In this document: positions 54,593 to 64,000 of the stretch, one piece after another
Layout: every line of letters begins with the position of its first letter
Numbering within the stretch: position 1 is the first letter of the stretch
Assembly (NCBI GenBank): GCA_019044685.2
Contig: JAGTXX020000011.1
Location: forward strand, 1,240,001-1,304,000
Direction: 5' to 3'
Length of the DNA: 64,000 nt
Origin: Nannochloris sp. 'desiccata'
Taxonomy: Eukaryota; Chlorophyta; Trebouxiophyceae; Chlorellales; Chlorellaceae
The notes under the pieces: generated by a model
What the model was told of the DNA's origin: nothing
Database searches by the model: none
The model's input: only the letters and a program-made list of their open reading frames with translations
Program-made: the position numbers and the translations under genes

Positions 54593-56308
54593 CTACCACC
54601 TCAATTTGCCTTGAGGGATATATTTCGCAAGAAGTTCATCATAATGCTGTTTTAACGCATCACCCTCGAGCCTACCAGGCACGTCTGCTCGTTTATACAG
54701 TGCTATCTCTCTAAACTTCTCCAACATAGGCAACATAGTGCGATCAAATTTCGATAATAACTCTCCATAAGGCTGTCCTGGCCGTAATACCGCAGCAAAC
54801 TTTTGATACCGAATTAAAAAGAGAGCTTCTGGCGGTAATAAAGTTCGATTTCTGGCCAAAACCATATAAAGATACTCTGCCCCGCTCCAACTCATACAGA
54901 CAGAAGATAAGCCACATCCTTGTTGATAGACCCCCGTTGCAGTGGCATATGCACGCCTACGACGATCAGGATTTGCTTGAAAATATCGAGAATGTACTAC
55001 GGAAGGGTGAAATCTGCAGCCAACAGGGAACGATTCCCCACACACCGCCCATTGAGGTTCCCCCCCAAAGCTGCCGTGTGCTAATAATTTGCCAAGGCCG
55101 TGAATCAAGCCTACAATAGGCATCCATTCGTGTTCAGGGAAGGCTATACGGCATGCTTCTGCAGTTTGGAAAGCGTGATCGAGTAACGGCATGTCTGGAT
55201 CACACAAACCGGTGCCTAAGAGAGCTGATTCATATTCGCGGAGCGTGTTCAAAAGATCAAGAGCCTCCCAAACATCCATTGTAGCGCAATTTAATGGAGC
55301 AAACTGCGCTGCTTGTCGTTTTACGTAATCTACAGTTTGGCGGGCGTGATTTAATCTATAAAAAAGCTCGACAGCTGCGGAACCTTGACCGAGATGACCT
55401 GAAGAAGGGGCGACATGGCCAAGATCGCAGCTGTTGCGGCGGCCCTCCAAATCTAACAATGCTTTAGGAAAGTCGAGGGACGCTCTCATAGATGTTCCAT
55501 CAGCCGAATAAGGCGGAGAGGAACCATTGCTAAGGCCTAAAACGGAAGGGTGTGTTTTCAAAGAATCTATCAGGGAGCTTGCAGGCTTTGTCGGGGACGG
55601 TGGCAAAATTGGACCAGCGTTAGGGGAGCGAGTTTGTGATGCAGTGAAGAAGGCAGATTCAAATGCACTCGCTTTATCTGAGACAGGCTCTGTTAATGGG
55701 GGACTAGGCTGTCTTGCTACCGCTGCTGCTTTTGCTGTGTCACTAGTTGTTTCTGCAACTGGGGCCGTAGTGCTGGCAGGAGCGGTAGAGAGTGCTGATA
55801 TATCGAGGACAGGACGGCCGCCACAAGCTCCGTTGCATCCAGGATCAACGCAAGGTTCATTTGGAGACTTTAATGTAAGCTTTTCCCCAAAAGAAATGCA
55901 GCTTTCGCCTAAATTAATCGCCCTGGCCAGCTCAGCCGGAGGATGGTCCTCACCAATCTGTTGAGATACCGGAGTTGTCATAGCGGGCTTACTTTCCTCT
56001 TTTCGGCTTGCAAGAAGAAGCAAGTCTTCGACGCTGCTAATGCGTCTTCTTAAAGTAGCTGCCCTGCCTTGTTCGCCAGGCACCTCTGCAGAAAGGATTA
56101 TTATTGATAAGACAACGGGTGAGCCCAAGGAGCGTGATGGCAGCATTTCCCTCGCCGGGTGAAGCCTATACTTACCTATGACAACTTCAGATTTCACTAG
56201 ATTCTGAAGGGACTTGCTTTTACGGAGTCTATGGCCGGAAAAGAATTGGCTGTCTCTTCGTCCGTCCAAATCAAACTTAATATGAGGTGAAACTGCCGAT
56301 CCGCACAT
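54593..56308 (-). CDS. Myo-inositol-oxygenase-like protein, probable pseudoenzyme
   Basis: Exons 56308-56176 and 56085-54593 (GTAAGT donor, CTGCAG acceptor, phase 1, 90-bp intron open in frame) give 541 aa. The first 270 residues are Ser/Thr/Pro-rich and likely disordered. The C-terminal 250 align with MIOX: TMDVWEALDLLNTLREYES, DHAFQTAEACRIAFPEHEW, GEPQWAVCGESFPVGCRF, GVYQQGCGLSSVCMSWSG. Of six iron ligands, the His in DHAFQTAE and the His in LIHGLGK remain. The Asp after that His is Gly (55097-55099), the His of MSWGHDEY is Gly (54881-54883), the His of IRxHSF is Gln (54803-54805) and the Asp of FDLY is Ala (54701-54703). A di-iron site is unlikely. Confidence 0.8.
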   Translation of the reverse strand: MCGSAVSPHIKFDLDGRRDSQFFSGHRLRKSKSLQNLVKSEVVIGKYRLHPAREMLPSRSLGSPVVLSIIILSAEVPGEQGRAATLRRRISSVEDLLLLASRKEESKPAMTTPVSQQIGEDHPPAELARAINLGESCISFGEKLTLKSPNEPCVDPGCNGACGGRPVLDISALSTAPASTTAPVAETTSDTAKAAAVARQPSPPLTEPVSDKASAFESAFFTASQTRSPNAGPILPPSPTKPASSLIDSLKTHPSVLGLSNGSSPPYSADGTSMRASLDFPKALLDLEGRRNSCDLGHVAPSSGHLGQGSAAVELFYRLNHARQTVDYVKRQAAQFAPLNCATMDVWEALDLLNTLREYESALLGTGLCDPDMPLLDHAFQTAEACRIAFPEHEWMPIVGLIHGLGKLLAHGSFGGEPQWAVCGESFPVGCRFHPSVVHSRYFQANPDRRRRAYATATGVYQQGCGLSSVCMSWSGAEYLYMVLARNRTLLPPEALFLIRYQKFAAVLRPGQPYGELLSKFDRTMLPMLEKFREIALYKRADVPGRLEGDALKQHYDELLAKYIPQGKLRW

Positions 56309-56982
56309 ATAACTATATCAATAAACCAATACGGGTGGATTGAGGCTGCAGAAACCAGCCTTTTGAGGCGTTTGCTGAGTACCTCACAGAAATCACTTAG
56401 GAAATTATCTTTCACTGATCGTTCTCAGTTCTCTCAACGAATACGTATCATTTGTCTTTGATTTAAAGCCAATAGGTATATATTTTATGAATTCTGAAGC
56501 ATTGTCGACCTTGAGCTTTATGTTGTCCAGCATTGTGTGCCAAAAGCCGAGCGATTCTGAGCCATGTGATGATAGGCAGCGAATTTCAAAATTTCACCTT
56601 TAATATTTTGATTCGCTTGCAGGGCAATCGGACGAAATTTACAAAACAGCTCATAATCAGAACCAAACAAACGGGTTAAAAAAGACAACATGCCAAGATT
56701 GGACACTCGAGGGAGAAGTCGGCAACTTTGTCAGGACAAAAATAAAACAAAAATAAAGACCCCCCTTCCTGCCACTACCGCTTCTTGCTGAAAATGTACA
56801 CTGGCTCAACATATAATGGGTACTCTTAGTTTATATAGCTACATAAAGCACTTGTACAGAGTGCCTACTCATTCATTTACTGAGATTCACTAATACAAAA
56901 AGGGGATACAGATGCTCTACTGAAAATCTACTGGTGGAACGGGGATACACACATCTTGTTTTAATTTTATTTTATTTTATTT
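56309..56982. other. Spacer with a 57-codon minus-strand frame
   Basis: Minus frame from an ATG near 56691 to 56518 (MLSFLTRLFGSDYELFCK ... TQCWTT) has even codon use and could be a small gene, possibly with an intron (TTAAAGGTGAAATT). Not recognised. No other gene seen. Confidence 0.3.
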
Positions 56983-58203
56983 TCACGACTCTGTTGACCT
57001 GTTGTTGTTAGAAGAGGACGCAGCAGTGGAGCCAAACAGCGATTTTAATTCCTTGGTCGTTTTATTCAACGATTCCCTGTAAAATCGTTAAAGAAATGAT
57101 GGTCGTCAGAGACATACGAGAGCAAGCAACGTGCTGCGATAAGGGAAAAATCAAAGGATTATACATACCTGAAACGAAGCGATGCCCATTTGCTCTTAAT
57201 GGCTTGACTCAGTCCCTCCATTTGTGAACTGGAACCCTCTTGAGATCCATCTTGACGTGAAGGTGGCCAACTTGAAGGGTATTCCCCACCAAGACTGTTA
57301 TTTTGATCTCGCCCAGGGAGACTACTTGCCCCGCCGCCGCTGCCCCTCAAAGGCGAAATTTCTTGAGGTTCTGTCCTTCCTCTTACACCGCCCCCAACAA
57401 TAGGCCGTGGAGCACTAATTTCCCCTCCGTGTGGGTGACTTCTCCGTCGAGAAGACCGTGCTGCTCGCCGCTCTCTCTGTTCTGTGACAGCTAAAGAAAC
57501 TAAGAATCGTTCCATCTCCCAGTTTTCTAATAACGCTGCAGTTGCTGCCGTCTGCTGGGGATTGATGTATTCTCCAAAAGGGAGTAAGGAATTCATTACT
57601 TCATCTTCGAGTTGAAGGGTGTGGAAGCATAAAGGGCATTCTCTGCTTCTCTGTGCCCATTGCATGATGCATTGAAGGTGGTATCCGTGCCTGCAGCGAA
57701 GAAAAAACAAATCTGATTTTAGTTTATAAATTAGGTAGCAAGGAGAATAAGGTAGAAGCTACCAATCTAAGAAATGCGTCGTTATATGTGCATTGACGTG
57801 CTGTTTACAGCGGAAGAATTAAGCTGGGAAGCTCTGCTTAAAACTGCAGAAAGACCGGCGGGATGCAGCGGCAACAGTGAAAATATGAAACCTACGCGCA
57901 AGCAGTATTTACTGCTGGGTCTTCTTGAGTGAAATCGTCTAGACATATACTGCAACATACAGCGTCATCATCATTTAATGTTGGAAGAACCTTGCGGCAA
58001 AGAGCTATGGAGCTGGGCTCTCGGTCTAGCATTACATCCTCTGCCGCGTCATTTCCTTCGTCGTCTACAGCGCCAGTCCCATTGAAATCCCTTGGGATTG
58101 ACGGAGACTTTGGAATATTCGCAGTGAAGGGTTCTAGAGCTCCTTGCCCGGACGCATCCTCAATCTTAAGTTGTTGTTGGATCGATCTTGCAACTTCTTC
58201 CAT
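56983..58203 (-). CDS. RHF-type RING-H2 E3 ubiquitin ligase
   Basis: Exons 58203-57896, 57690-57169 and 57076-56983 give 307 aa. The RING spans the first splice: CCSICLDDFTQEDPAVNTAC, then HGYHLQCIMQWAQRSRECPL and CFHTLQL. The second half of the RING and the following LEDEVMNSLL match plant RHF1/RHF2. An Arg/Ser/Gly-rich linker follows, and a C-terminal helix (SKWASLRFRYRES-type) is completed by exon 3, which ends STASSSNNNRSTES. RHF proteins ubiquitylate the CDK inhibitor ICK4/KRP6 in Arabidopsis gametogenesis; the target here is unknown. Confidence 0.88.
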
Positions 58204-58452
58204 TTTGTGGCAAGGATGCCGCTCAGCAGCGGCAAGAGAAAAATGGGTGTCAATTTATTTTTAGTTTTTTGCCCAGCAAGTGCGGTTCAAGGGGATATCT
58301 CTGCGAAGAATCGCTTTCTGGCCTTGCTGCCTTCAAGTTGCCAACTCTCACTGGGCTCCCTCTCTCAATCAAATTCTGTCCCATGGTGAACACCGCCTTA
58401 CATGTACGGTTTACATCTAAATTCAAACATCGTATGCTCTGTACAGCGACCT

Positions 58453-59760
58453 CTAAAACCTGTCCTCCCATTCCCATATTGCTCTCTCTCCTCCACTCAC
58501 AGACAATACCTCCCTTGTCGCCTTGCGCCACAACCGCTCATCTTTCTTTTTCAACCTCTTTTCTTGGCTCTCGTACGCCATTTTAAAACGGTCAGCTATA
58601 TGAATCACACACTTTGATGTATTACTCCTAACGATTTCCTGTCCTAACTTCATCCAACTTTCATGGCCAGCAACTTTCTTTAAATACTCACCGTCGAGCT
58701 CAACCTCAGGATTGAATACTGATGGAAGCTTTTTAGCCAACACTTGCTCTCTAGATGGGTTAATACAAACAGCTGGAGATGCACTTTGACATATAGCCTT
58801 TGTTTCGTACGGCATTTCAGGCCATGTGAGGCACCGTAGATGCATCAAACGACCACTACTACGAAGGCCACCGCCACCGCCACCGCCACCGCCACCGCCA
58901 CCGCCACCGCCACCACCACCACCGCTAGCCAGCTCCTCTTCATCTAAAGCTTCTTCCCAGCTATCAACTATGGCATCAGTATTTTCTAACAGAGGTAATA
59001 TTCTCAGCACTGCCTCGCTCATTGCTTCGGGATCTTTTGCTACAAAGCCTCCAAACCGGAGAATTTGAAGAAGAGGTGCTGCCTCTGCAAGCGATGATAA
59101 AAACCGGGGACTAACAATACAGCCGGTAATGTCCACAGAATTTAAAATTGGAGCCATCACACGCGCAGCGGAGAGTACCGTCTTCGACGATACTTGGAAA
59201 GATGTACTGTGGATGTCTAGGACCGGCATCGAGCTATCTACTAGCAATTTTAAAGCTGTATTTGTCAGCTCACCTCGTCGCCTTGCTGCGGCTAGCAGAC
59301 ACAATTTAGCTTCTGAAGGGAGCAGAGGCAACGCATATTCCCCGTATTCTGCAAGCTCGTCTAAATGTAGAGCCAAAACTCCTAGACAAAGAGAGTGAAG
59401 AGAGGGTAGTGGCCCGCTTTGGAGGTCGCTGACTCTAATGCCATGATCCGTCCTCCCGCCTCTGGTGTCGGTTGCCAAAAATCCTTTGACAACGCCATGT
59501 GCTCTTGTCCTAGGTGTTGATTTTTTGGCATCTGACAGATCTAAACTACTCAGTCCTACTTTAAGAGACTCATCTTCTGCAGGGATGAATATTATTCCAA
59601 ATGAGAACAAGGGATCAGATTGATTGTATAAATCTTTTGTAAAACTTGCCTTCCCCATCGCTACTCCAAGGACATCTGTCCTCTTGCGCTTGTAGAACCT
59701 CCATGCATATTCTTCTACCAAATTTAATGTTCTCTTCAATGGAGAACTTTCGGTAATCAT
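58453..59760 (-). CDS. Leucine-rich, RNI-like protein with a 20-residue poly-Gly insert
   Basis: Single exon, 435 aa, ATG at 59760. Leu-rich segments (LHSLCLGVLALHLDELAEYG, SAARVMAPILNSVDITGC, AAPLLQILRFGGF, LMHLRCLTW) suggest an RNI/LRR fold without a canonical repeat. Before LRSSGR sits a GGC/GGT-coded poly-Gly run (58866-58925). The C-terminal 80 residues are basic and helical (FKMAYESQEKRLKKKDERLW, WRKATREV). No F-box seen. Function not recognised. Confidence 0.65.
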   Translation of the reverse strand: MITESSPLKRTLNLVEEYAWRFYKRKRTDVLGVAMGKASFTKDLYNQSDPLFSFGIIFIPAEDESLKVGLSSLDLSDAKKSTPRTRAHGVVKGFLATDTRGGRTDHGIRVSDLQSGPLPSLHSLCLGVLALHLDELAEYGEYALPLLPSEAKLCLLAAARRRGELTNTALKLLVDSSMPVLDIHSTSFQVSSKTVLSAARVMAPILNSVDITGCIVSPRFLSSLAEAAPLLQILRFGGFVAKDPEAMSEAVLRILPLLENTDAIVDSWEEALDEEELASGGGGGGGGGGGGGGGGGGGLRSSGRLMHLRCLTWPEMPYETKAICQSASPAVCINPSREQVLAKKLPSVFNPEVELDGEYLKKVAGHESWMKLGQEIVRSNTSKCVIHIADRFKMAYESQEKRLKKKDERLWRKATREVLSVSGGERAIWEWEDRF

Positions 59761-59965
59761 AATCGCTGCCTCCCTTAAAGAACGAGACGACCTGCTTTAA
59801 CTTCTAGAAAGTTTCTGGCAGAGCTCTTGCCACGCATTTAGGAGCTTGTTGCAGGCCTTGGAAGCAACGGAAATTAACACTTGAATTGTCGCACATTGTG
59901 TCTGGCACGCCGATCCACTCTACAATAATTTTGACCCTCAAATTTCGAGAATAAAAGCAGCTACA
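59761..59965. promoter_or_regulatory. Divergent promoter, leucine-rich protein / SR protein
   Basis: 205-bp spacer between divergent starts. No element assigned. Confidence 0.35.
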
Positions 59966-60649
59966 ATGCCAAAGAGCAGTGATACCCTACTCATCGAGAA
60001 CCTCAGCTCGCAAACTCGCAGCAGCGACATTAAGCATGAGATGAATCGCTATGGTCGAGTAATCGACGTTGAAAGGGATATTCGTGAAAAGATCGCATTG
60101 TGTAAATTTAAGAAGTGAGTTTAAGCAGACAACAAAGCCATTATTATTGTTTATATTCGTGCAACAAATCACTCCTTCATATTTGTTGGGTGGCATTCCT
60201 CTTTTTCAAAGCAGATAGAAAATGCCAAGTTTTTCTGAAGACGTATTCCCTGCCTACCTGTCCCTACACCCAACCCGTCGACGCTTCCTTGGAATTGAAA
60301 TTTATAAATGTAAAGCTCACGTTGCCAGGAAATTGAGCATACGTCTTATAGAATAACTTGAATGCCTTAAAATTGACCACTTTTGTTCCCATTGCTTTGT
60401 TGCAGGAGCGGGGATGCGAAATATGCATGGCGAAAGGCCGACGGAACGAAAATGGACGGCAAGTCTTGGCGCGTCGAGTGGGCGAACGACAAAGACTTCA
60501 AATTTTTTGGGTGGAAGTGGGAAGAAGCAGACGACGTTGATCGTTCACTTTCTCGATCTCCCTCTCGTTCCCCTTCTCGCAGCCCTTCCCCTCGCAAGCA
60601 AAAGACGGCTTCAACAGATGATAAGCAAGCTAACTTGGGGTCTACCTAA
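59966..60649 (+). CDS. SR-type splicing factor, single RRM and short RS tail
   Basis: Exons 59966-60114 and 60406-60649 (GTGAGT donor, GTTGCAG acceptor, phase 2) give 130 aa. The RRM has DTLLIENLSSQTRSSDIKHE for RNP2 and helix 1. The segment after the splice (SGDAKYAWRKADGTKMDGKS, WRVEWANDKDF) resembles the second half of SR/RSZ-type RRMs; RNP1 is weak (REKIALCKFKK). A short RS tail (SLSRSPSRSPSRSPSPR) follows. It is probably nuclear, in splice-site choice. TGTAA motifs near 60698 and 60719. Confidence 0.82.
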
Positions 60650-61188
60650 GCGAGGGGATGCGTAAACGATTAGATAAATGAGCATTTAATACTATATTTC
60701 ATGTAATTTCTTTGTGCATGTAACGAATAGCGTGTCCACGAGAGAGAGGCAGTTGCGGTTCTGCGAAGAAAACCGTTTTTTTCAAAGTTGAACTTTTCGA
60801 AATGCTGAGCAGCTGCAGAAATTTAGTGCAAAATAAGAAAGACAAATTCGCGTTAAAACAAAATTAATGTAATTTTACAATAAATAGACACTGGCTTCAC
60901 AGTGATAGGTCCCTTGAACTAGGACTCTAATACGTTCAAACAACAAAATTGAAACAACAATCAAACAGGATTATAAAAACGCTTGGAAATTTTAACGGTA
61001 CCTATTTCTCAAGGCAACGCTATTATTATTGGAATGGAACCAGAAATTGAATTAGGTTGTTAGCGATTGACACATTCAAAATTAATCGTGACGAAGCAGG
61101 CGTTGGGACAGCTATATCACTTTCTCTTGCTGATTTCTAACAAGAAAATACATATTAACGTACTGGACGAGTATTTAATTACATCGCA
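60650..61188. other. Spacer
   Basis: AT-rich. No gene seen. Confidence 0.4.
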
Positions 61189-64000
61189 ATGCCTACCGTT
61201 ATCACACCACGTTCTGGCCTTGTTGGTGATCCACGCCTGGCAAAATTGAAAGAGGCCAGCTTAACTCGCAGACGCGCCCTTACCTCGGAGAACAGCATCC
61301 CTGCTTTTAGAGACGAAGATGATGCGCACGCAGATGAATTATCTGAGTTAAAGCAAGGAGGCGAGCTCAAAAATATCAATCCCACTGCCACTGCTGCTCA
61401 ATCTTCTTCCCCACTGCTGGCAACAGGAGAAGCCCTACGCATTCTCAAACTGGAATCCGCAGCAGCAGAAGTAGAAGATGACTCTAAATCGACATCATGT
61501 TTGAATAGACTTCAAGCTGTCCGGTCATTAGCGTCGAGTGGAACGGCTGCTGCAGGAAATGCCCCAATGACGGTAATAGCTCACCTCCGCCGCCGGCTCC
61601 GCTCAACAACTGCACAGCTTGCTTTCCATGAGGCCAACGCATCAAGCCTGAATGCCACAGCAACTTCACGAAAACCTTTAGATAGCAATGCACCATGGCT
61701 GCCTTCTAGTACTACTTCAGGAAGCAAGCACAAGGCTGCTCAATTTCAAGCTCGCAACAAGAAAAACTACACTGTGCAGCAGCAGCAGCAGTTTAAGGAG
61801 AATGTGAAGCCACCTAGACCTTCTCCTCAAGCCTCTGCTCTCCAAGCCAAGTTATTAACTGAATTAAAGGACCGGTTGCAGTTGAAGGCTGCCTTGTTAG
61901 CATTACGCCAAGCTGTTCAGCAACGTTGCTTATTAGAAGGTCTAGTAGAGAGATCCGCCTCGGTTGGAAAACAGGCCACAAAGCAAAAACTATTTAAAAG
62001 CTGGAAGCAAGCCTCCCTTCCTGGTAAAGAAATGCTATCAACTGCAGCGTATTTTAATAACACGCGTCAAATATTTGTTGCTAAGGAGGCGTTGCAGGTG
62101 TGGAAGGCTTGGAGTACAGCTCAACAACGGAGAAGGCAGGCAGCAGCGATAGGAGCGGCTGCACACCGCCACCGCCTTTTAGCAGCTTCACTTGCTCACT
62201 GGAAGTTCGCTGCGAATATGAAACACCTCAGTATGTTACGTTCTGCATTAGCGGAAGGCTGGGTGGACAACTGGGGCCGAAGAAAAGCTTTTTTATCTTG
62301 GAGAAGGACTGCTTGTCGGCAGCAACAGCAGCGGGACGCGTTGTTGGCCGCTGCTGGTGGTTTTGAGAACCTAAATGATAAAATGGATATAGAAATACAA
62401 AAAAGCGAAGAATCTCATAGACTTCCTTGCAAATCGAAACATGCCACGTTGGCAGAAGCTGCAGAGAATCAAAGAGCAGATGCACGATTGCAGCTCACCG
62501 GCCTTAAATTGTGCATCGCCGAAGCAGCCAAAGAACTAATCTTAATGCGTCCTGGACTCCGTTGGACATCATTTAAAGACGAATCTAGTGCGAATTATGG
62601 TTCCATTACCTCGTTAAGGCCACTATACGATCCAGCTGCGTACTCTTCTCCAATAAAGAGACGCCGGCAGCAATACGGCAATAAGAGTGGTAGTGATCCT
62701 GCTTTTGCTGCTGCAGAAGAGATCGCTGCCGACCTCTTTAATTGCAATGAAGAACTATCACACGTGGAGAATGAATGCCATGCTTTGCGTGAGAAGCTGA
62801 GAAAATTGGAAGAAGACGAGGCAGCAGTGGTTGACACAGAGGCCACAAAATTTCTGGTCGCCGCACAGCAGGCAGAGCATGATGTTGCAGTTGCTATGAT
62901 GGCGTTTAATGACGCAGAGAATGAATTTCGCGAAGCTCAAGTGGTTTTAGAGATAGTTAACGAAGAAATTGATGTACAGAAGACTCTCCTTTCAGAACGT
63001 TTACAGGAAGCCAGCAGTTACCGCGCTGCTGCAGATGCTGCCGCTGCTGCATTAACAAGCGCTCGAGACGAGTTCGAGACCTCTTCTACTTCTGTAGAAG
63101 TTTGGACCAGGAAAGTGACCTTAGCTGCAGCTGAATTATCTCGTGCTGCTCCAACAGCAAAGTCCGCTGCTGCTTTGAAACTGAAAGAAGCTCGACATAG
63201 ATTAGAAATGGAAAAGTTAGCAGCCACAGAAGCTCGCCAAGAAATTCCTACTCTTTTGAAAAGCTCTCAAAAAGCAGCAGAGAGGGCTCAAGAGTCAGAA
63301 ATTGCATTAATTGCAGCACAACACTCTGCGGTGGCTGCAAGTGCAGCAGAAGCATCAGCATCTTCTGAGCTCAACACAGCTCAAGCTGCTGTAACAGCTG
63401 CTGAAACTGCTCTCAAAGAAGCTCAAGAGACCGAATCTACCGCTCGTTCTGCTTACAATGCTATCATAGAAAAATCTTCGGTCGTGCGTGAGAATGCTAG
63501 ACAGGTACGTCTTCAGTTGTTCACTCGAGAACGAGAGGGAGCTCTGTTACAAGCTCAGGTAACTGAATTGGATGAACGACATGCCCAGTTTGTAGCTTTA
63601 TCTCTGGAATATCAACACAAAAATGATGAAATGGAGTTACTAGAATCGCCACTCCAGGCAGTAGCTTTGTTAAAAGAAGGTCTTCCTCTATGTTCTTTGT
63701 CGGTGGATCCCAGCAGCAGTGCCACTATTGATAGGGATAATACAAGTCTCCCAACCGCAGCTGCAAAAGCAGATGATGCGACACGAGAGAAATTGTGTAT
63801 AGACGATTCAGAGAGTAACACGTGGAGTGTCGCTACAACACCTTCATCAAGCCCTATCAAAGACCCCGGAAGCCTCACAGAAGCGAGTCGATCATTCTAT
63901 CGATCGCGCCTGCTGCGTCGTGCTATGCATGCCTTGCAGAATGAAGCAGCCCAATGGAAAGAACTCAAATTTATTTCTGCGTATGGGTATTGCGTATCTA
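61189..64000 (+). CDS. SFI1-like / long coiled-coil protein, 3' end outside the window
   Basis: Open for 937 codons from ATG 61189 to the window edge with no intron needed. The N-terminal 250 residues are Ser/Ala-rich. About 260-390 has Trp-centred helices spaced 25-35 residues (LFKSWKQASL, LQVWKAWSTAQQRR, LAASLAHWKFAAN, KAFLSWRRTACR), like centrin-binding SFI1 repeats. About 500-800 is Ala/Glu-rich coiled coil. A Ser-rich loop comes next, and more SFI1-like sequence starts (RSRLLRRAMHALQNEAAQWK). Centriole/basal-body scaffold is inferred; it fits a flagellated or centrin-bearing cell. Confidence 0.7.
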   Translation, partial: MPTVITPRSGLVGDPRLAKLKEASLTRRRALTSENSIPAFRDEDDAHADELSELKQGGELKNINPTATAAQSSSPLLATGEALRILKLESAAAEVEDDSKSTSCLNRLQAVRSLASSGTAAAGNAPMTVIAHLRRRLRSTTAQLAFHEANASSLNATATSRKPLDSNAPWLPSSTTSGSKHKAAQFQARNKKNYTVQQQQQFKENVKPPRPSPQASALQAKLLTELKDRLQLKAALLALRQAVQQRCLLEGLVERSASVGKQATKQKLFKSWKQASLPGKEMLSTAAYFNNTRQIFVAKEALQVWKAWSTAQQRRRQAAAIGAAAHRHRLLAASLAHWKFAANMKHLSMLRSALAEGWVDNWGRRKAFLSWRRTACRQQQQRDALLAAAGGFENLNDKMDIEIQKSEESHRLPCKSKHATLAEAAENQRADARLQLTGLKLCIAEAAKELILMRPGLRWTSFKDESSANYGSITSLRPLYDPAAYSSPIKRRRQQYGNKSGSDPAFAAAEEIAADLFNCNEELSHVENECHALREKLRKLEEDEAAVVDTEATKFLVAAQQAEHDVAVAMMAFNDAENEFREAQVVLEIVNEEIDVQKTLLSERLQEASSYRAAADAAAAALTSARDEFETSSTSVEVWTRKVTLAAAELSRAAPTAKSAAALKLKEARHRLEMEKLAATEARQEIPTLLKSSQKAAERAQESEIALIAAQHSAVAASAAEASASSELNTAQAAVTAAETALKEAQETESTARSAYNAIIEKSSVVRENARQVRLQLFTREREGALLQAQVTELDERHAQFVALSLEYQHKNDEMELLESPLQAVALLKEGLPLCSLSVDPSSSATIDRDNTSLPTAAAKADDATREKLCIDDSESNTWSVATTPSSSPIKDPGSLTEASRSFYRSRLLRRAMHALQNEAAQWKELKFISAYGYCVS

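Overview
The window is nuclear DNA of a photosynthetic eukaryote, most likely a chlorophyte green alga. The evidence is: spliceosomal GT-AG introns (mostly one short intron near the 5' end of a gene); plant-type and plastid genes (plastid-type porphobilinogen synthase, HCF107/MBB1-like RNA-maturation HAT protein, CSP41b-like protein, RHF RING E3, SKIP16-type F-box/ApaG protein); and TGTAA motifs, the green-algal polyadenylation signal, shortly after many stop codons. No species is assigned. The standard code is used (TAA, TAG and TGA all end genes).

Layout. 1-7,000: secreted GH5 mannanase-like enzyme, Golgi-type fucosyltransferase-like protein, long coiled-coil protein. 7,000-9,660: gene-poor stretch with a damaged copy of a small membrane-protein gene and a 115-bp-arm inverted repeat. 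9,660-16,260: tandem-USP protein, porphobilinogen synthase, mitochondrial bL34, CCT-eta chaperonin subunit. 16,500-27,130: accessory region. It holds a tyrosine-recombinase (Crypton-like) gene, an SF3/D5-type helicase fragment head-to-head with it, an ankyrin ORF, repeat fragments, an intact paralogue of the membrane-protein gene, a (CT)n tract and a 5'-truncated LINE that abuts a second, truncated copy of the recombinase element. 27,370-64,000: dense housekeeping block: EF-hand protein, NKAP, acetyl-CoA synthetase, F-box/ApaG protein, two-RRM protein, V-ATPase subunit H, mitochondrial KAS, SAP30-like protein, TRAPPC13, tiny SSXT/GIF protein, SWT1-like GYF-PIN protein, HCF107-like protein, a plastid-directed P-loop ATPase with a frameshift, CSP41b-like protein, a MIOX-like probable pseudoenzyme, RHF-type RING protein, a leucine-rich protein with long poly-Gly, an SR-type RRM protein and the 5' part of an SFI1-like coiled-coil gene running off the end.

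Functionally the housekeeping genes are unrelated neighbours, as expected of a eukaryotic chromosome. Several pairs are divergent with short shared promoters (36,453-36,825; 44,030-44,274; 59,761-59,965). The unusual content is the 16.5-27.1 kb island and three anomalous host genes: the MIOX-like protein missing four of six metal ligands, the frameshifted ATPase, and the duplicated membrane-protein gene that lies on both sides of the 9.7-22 kb interval.

Exon limits were set by hand from splice consensus and reading-frame continuity. No database search was possible, so family names rest on recognised motifs.
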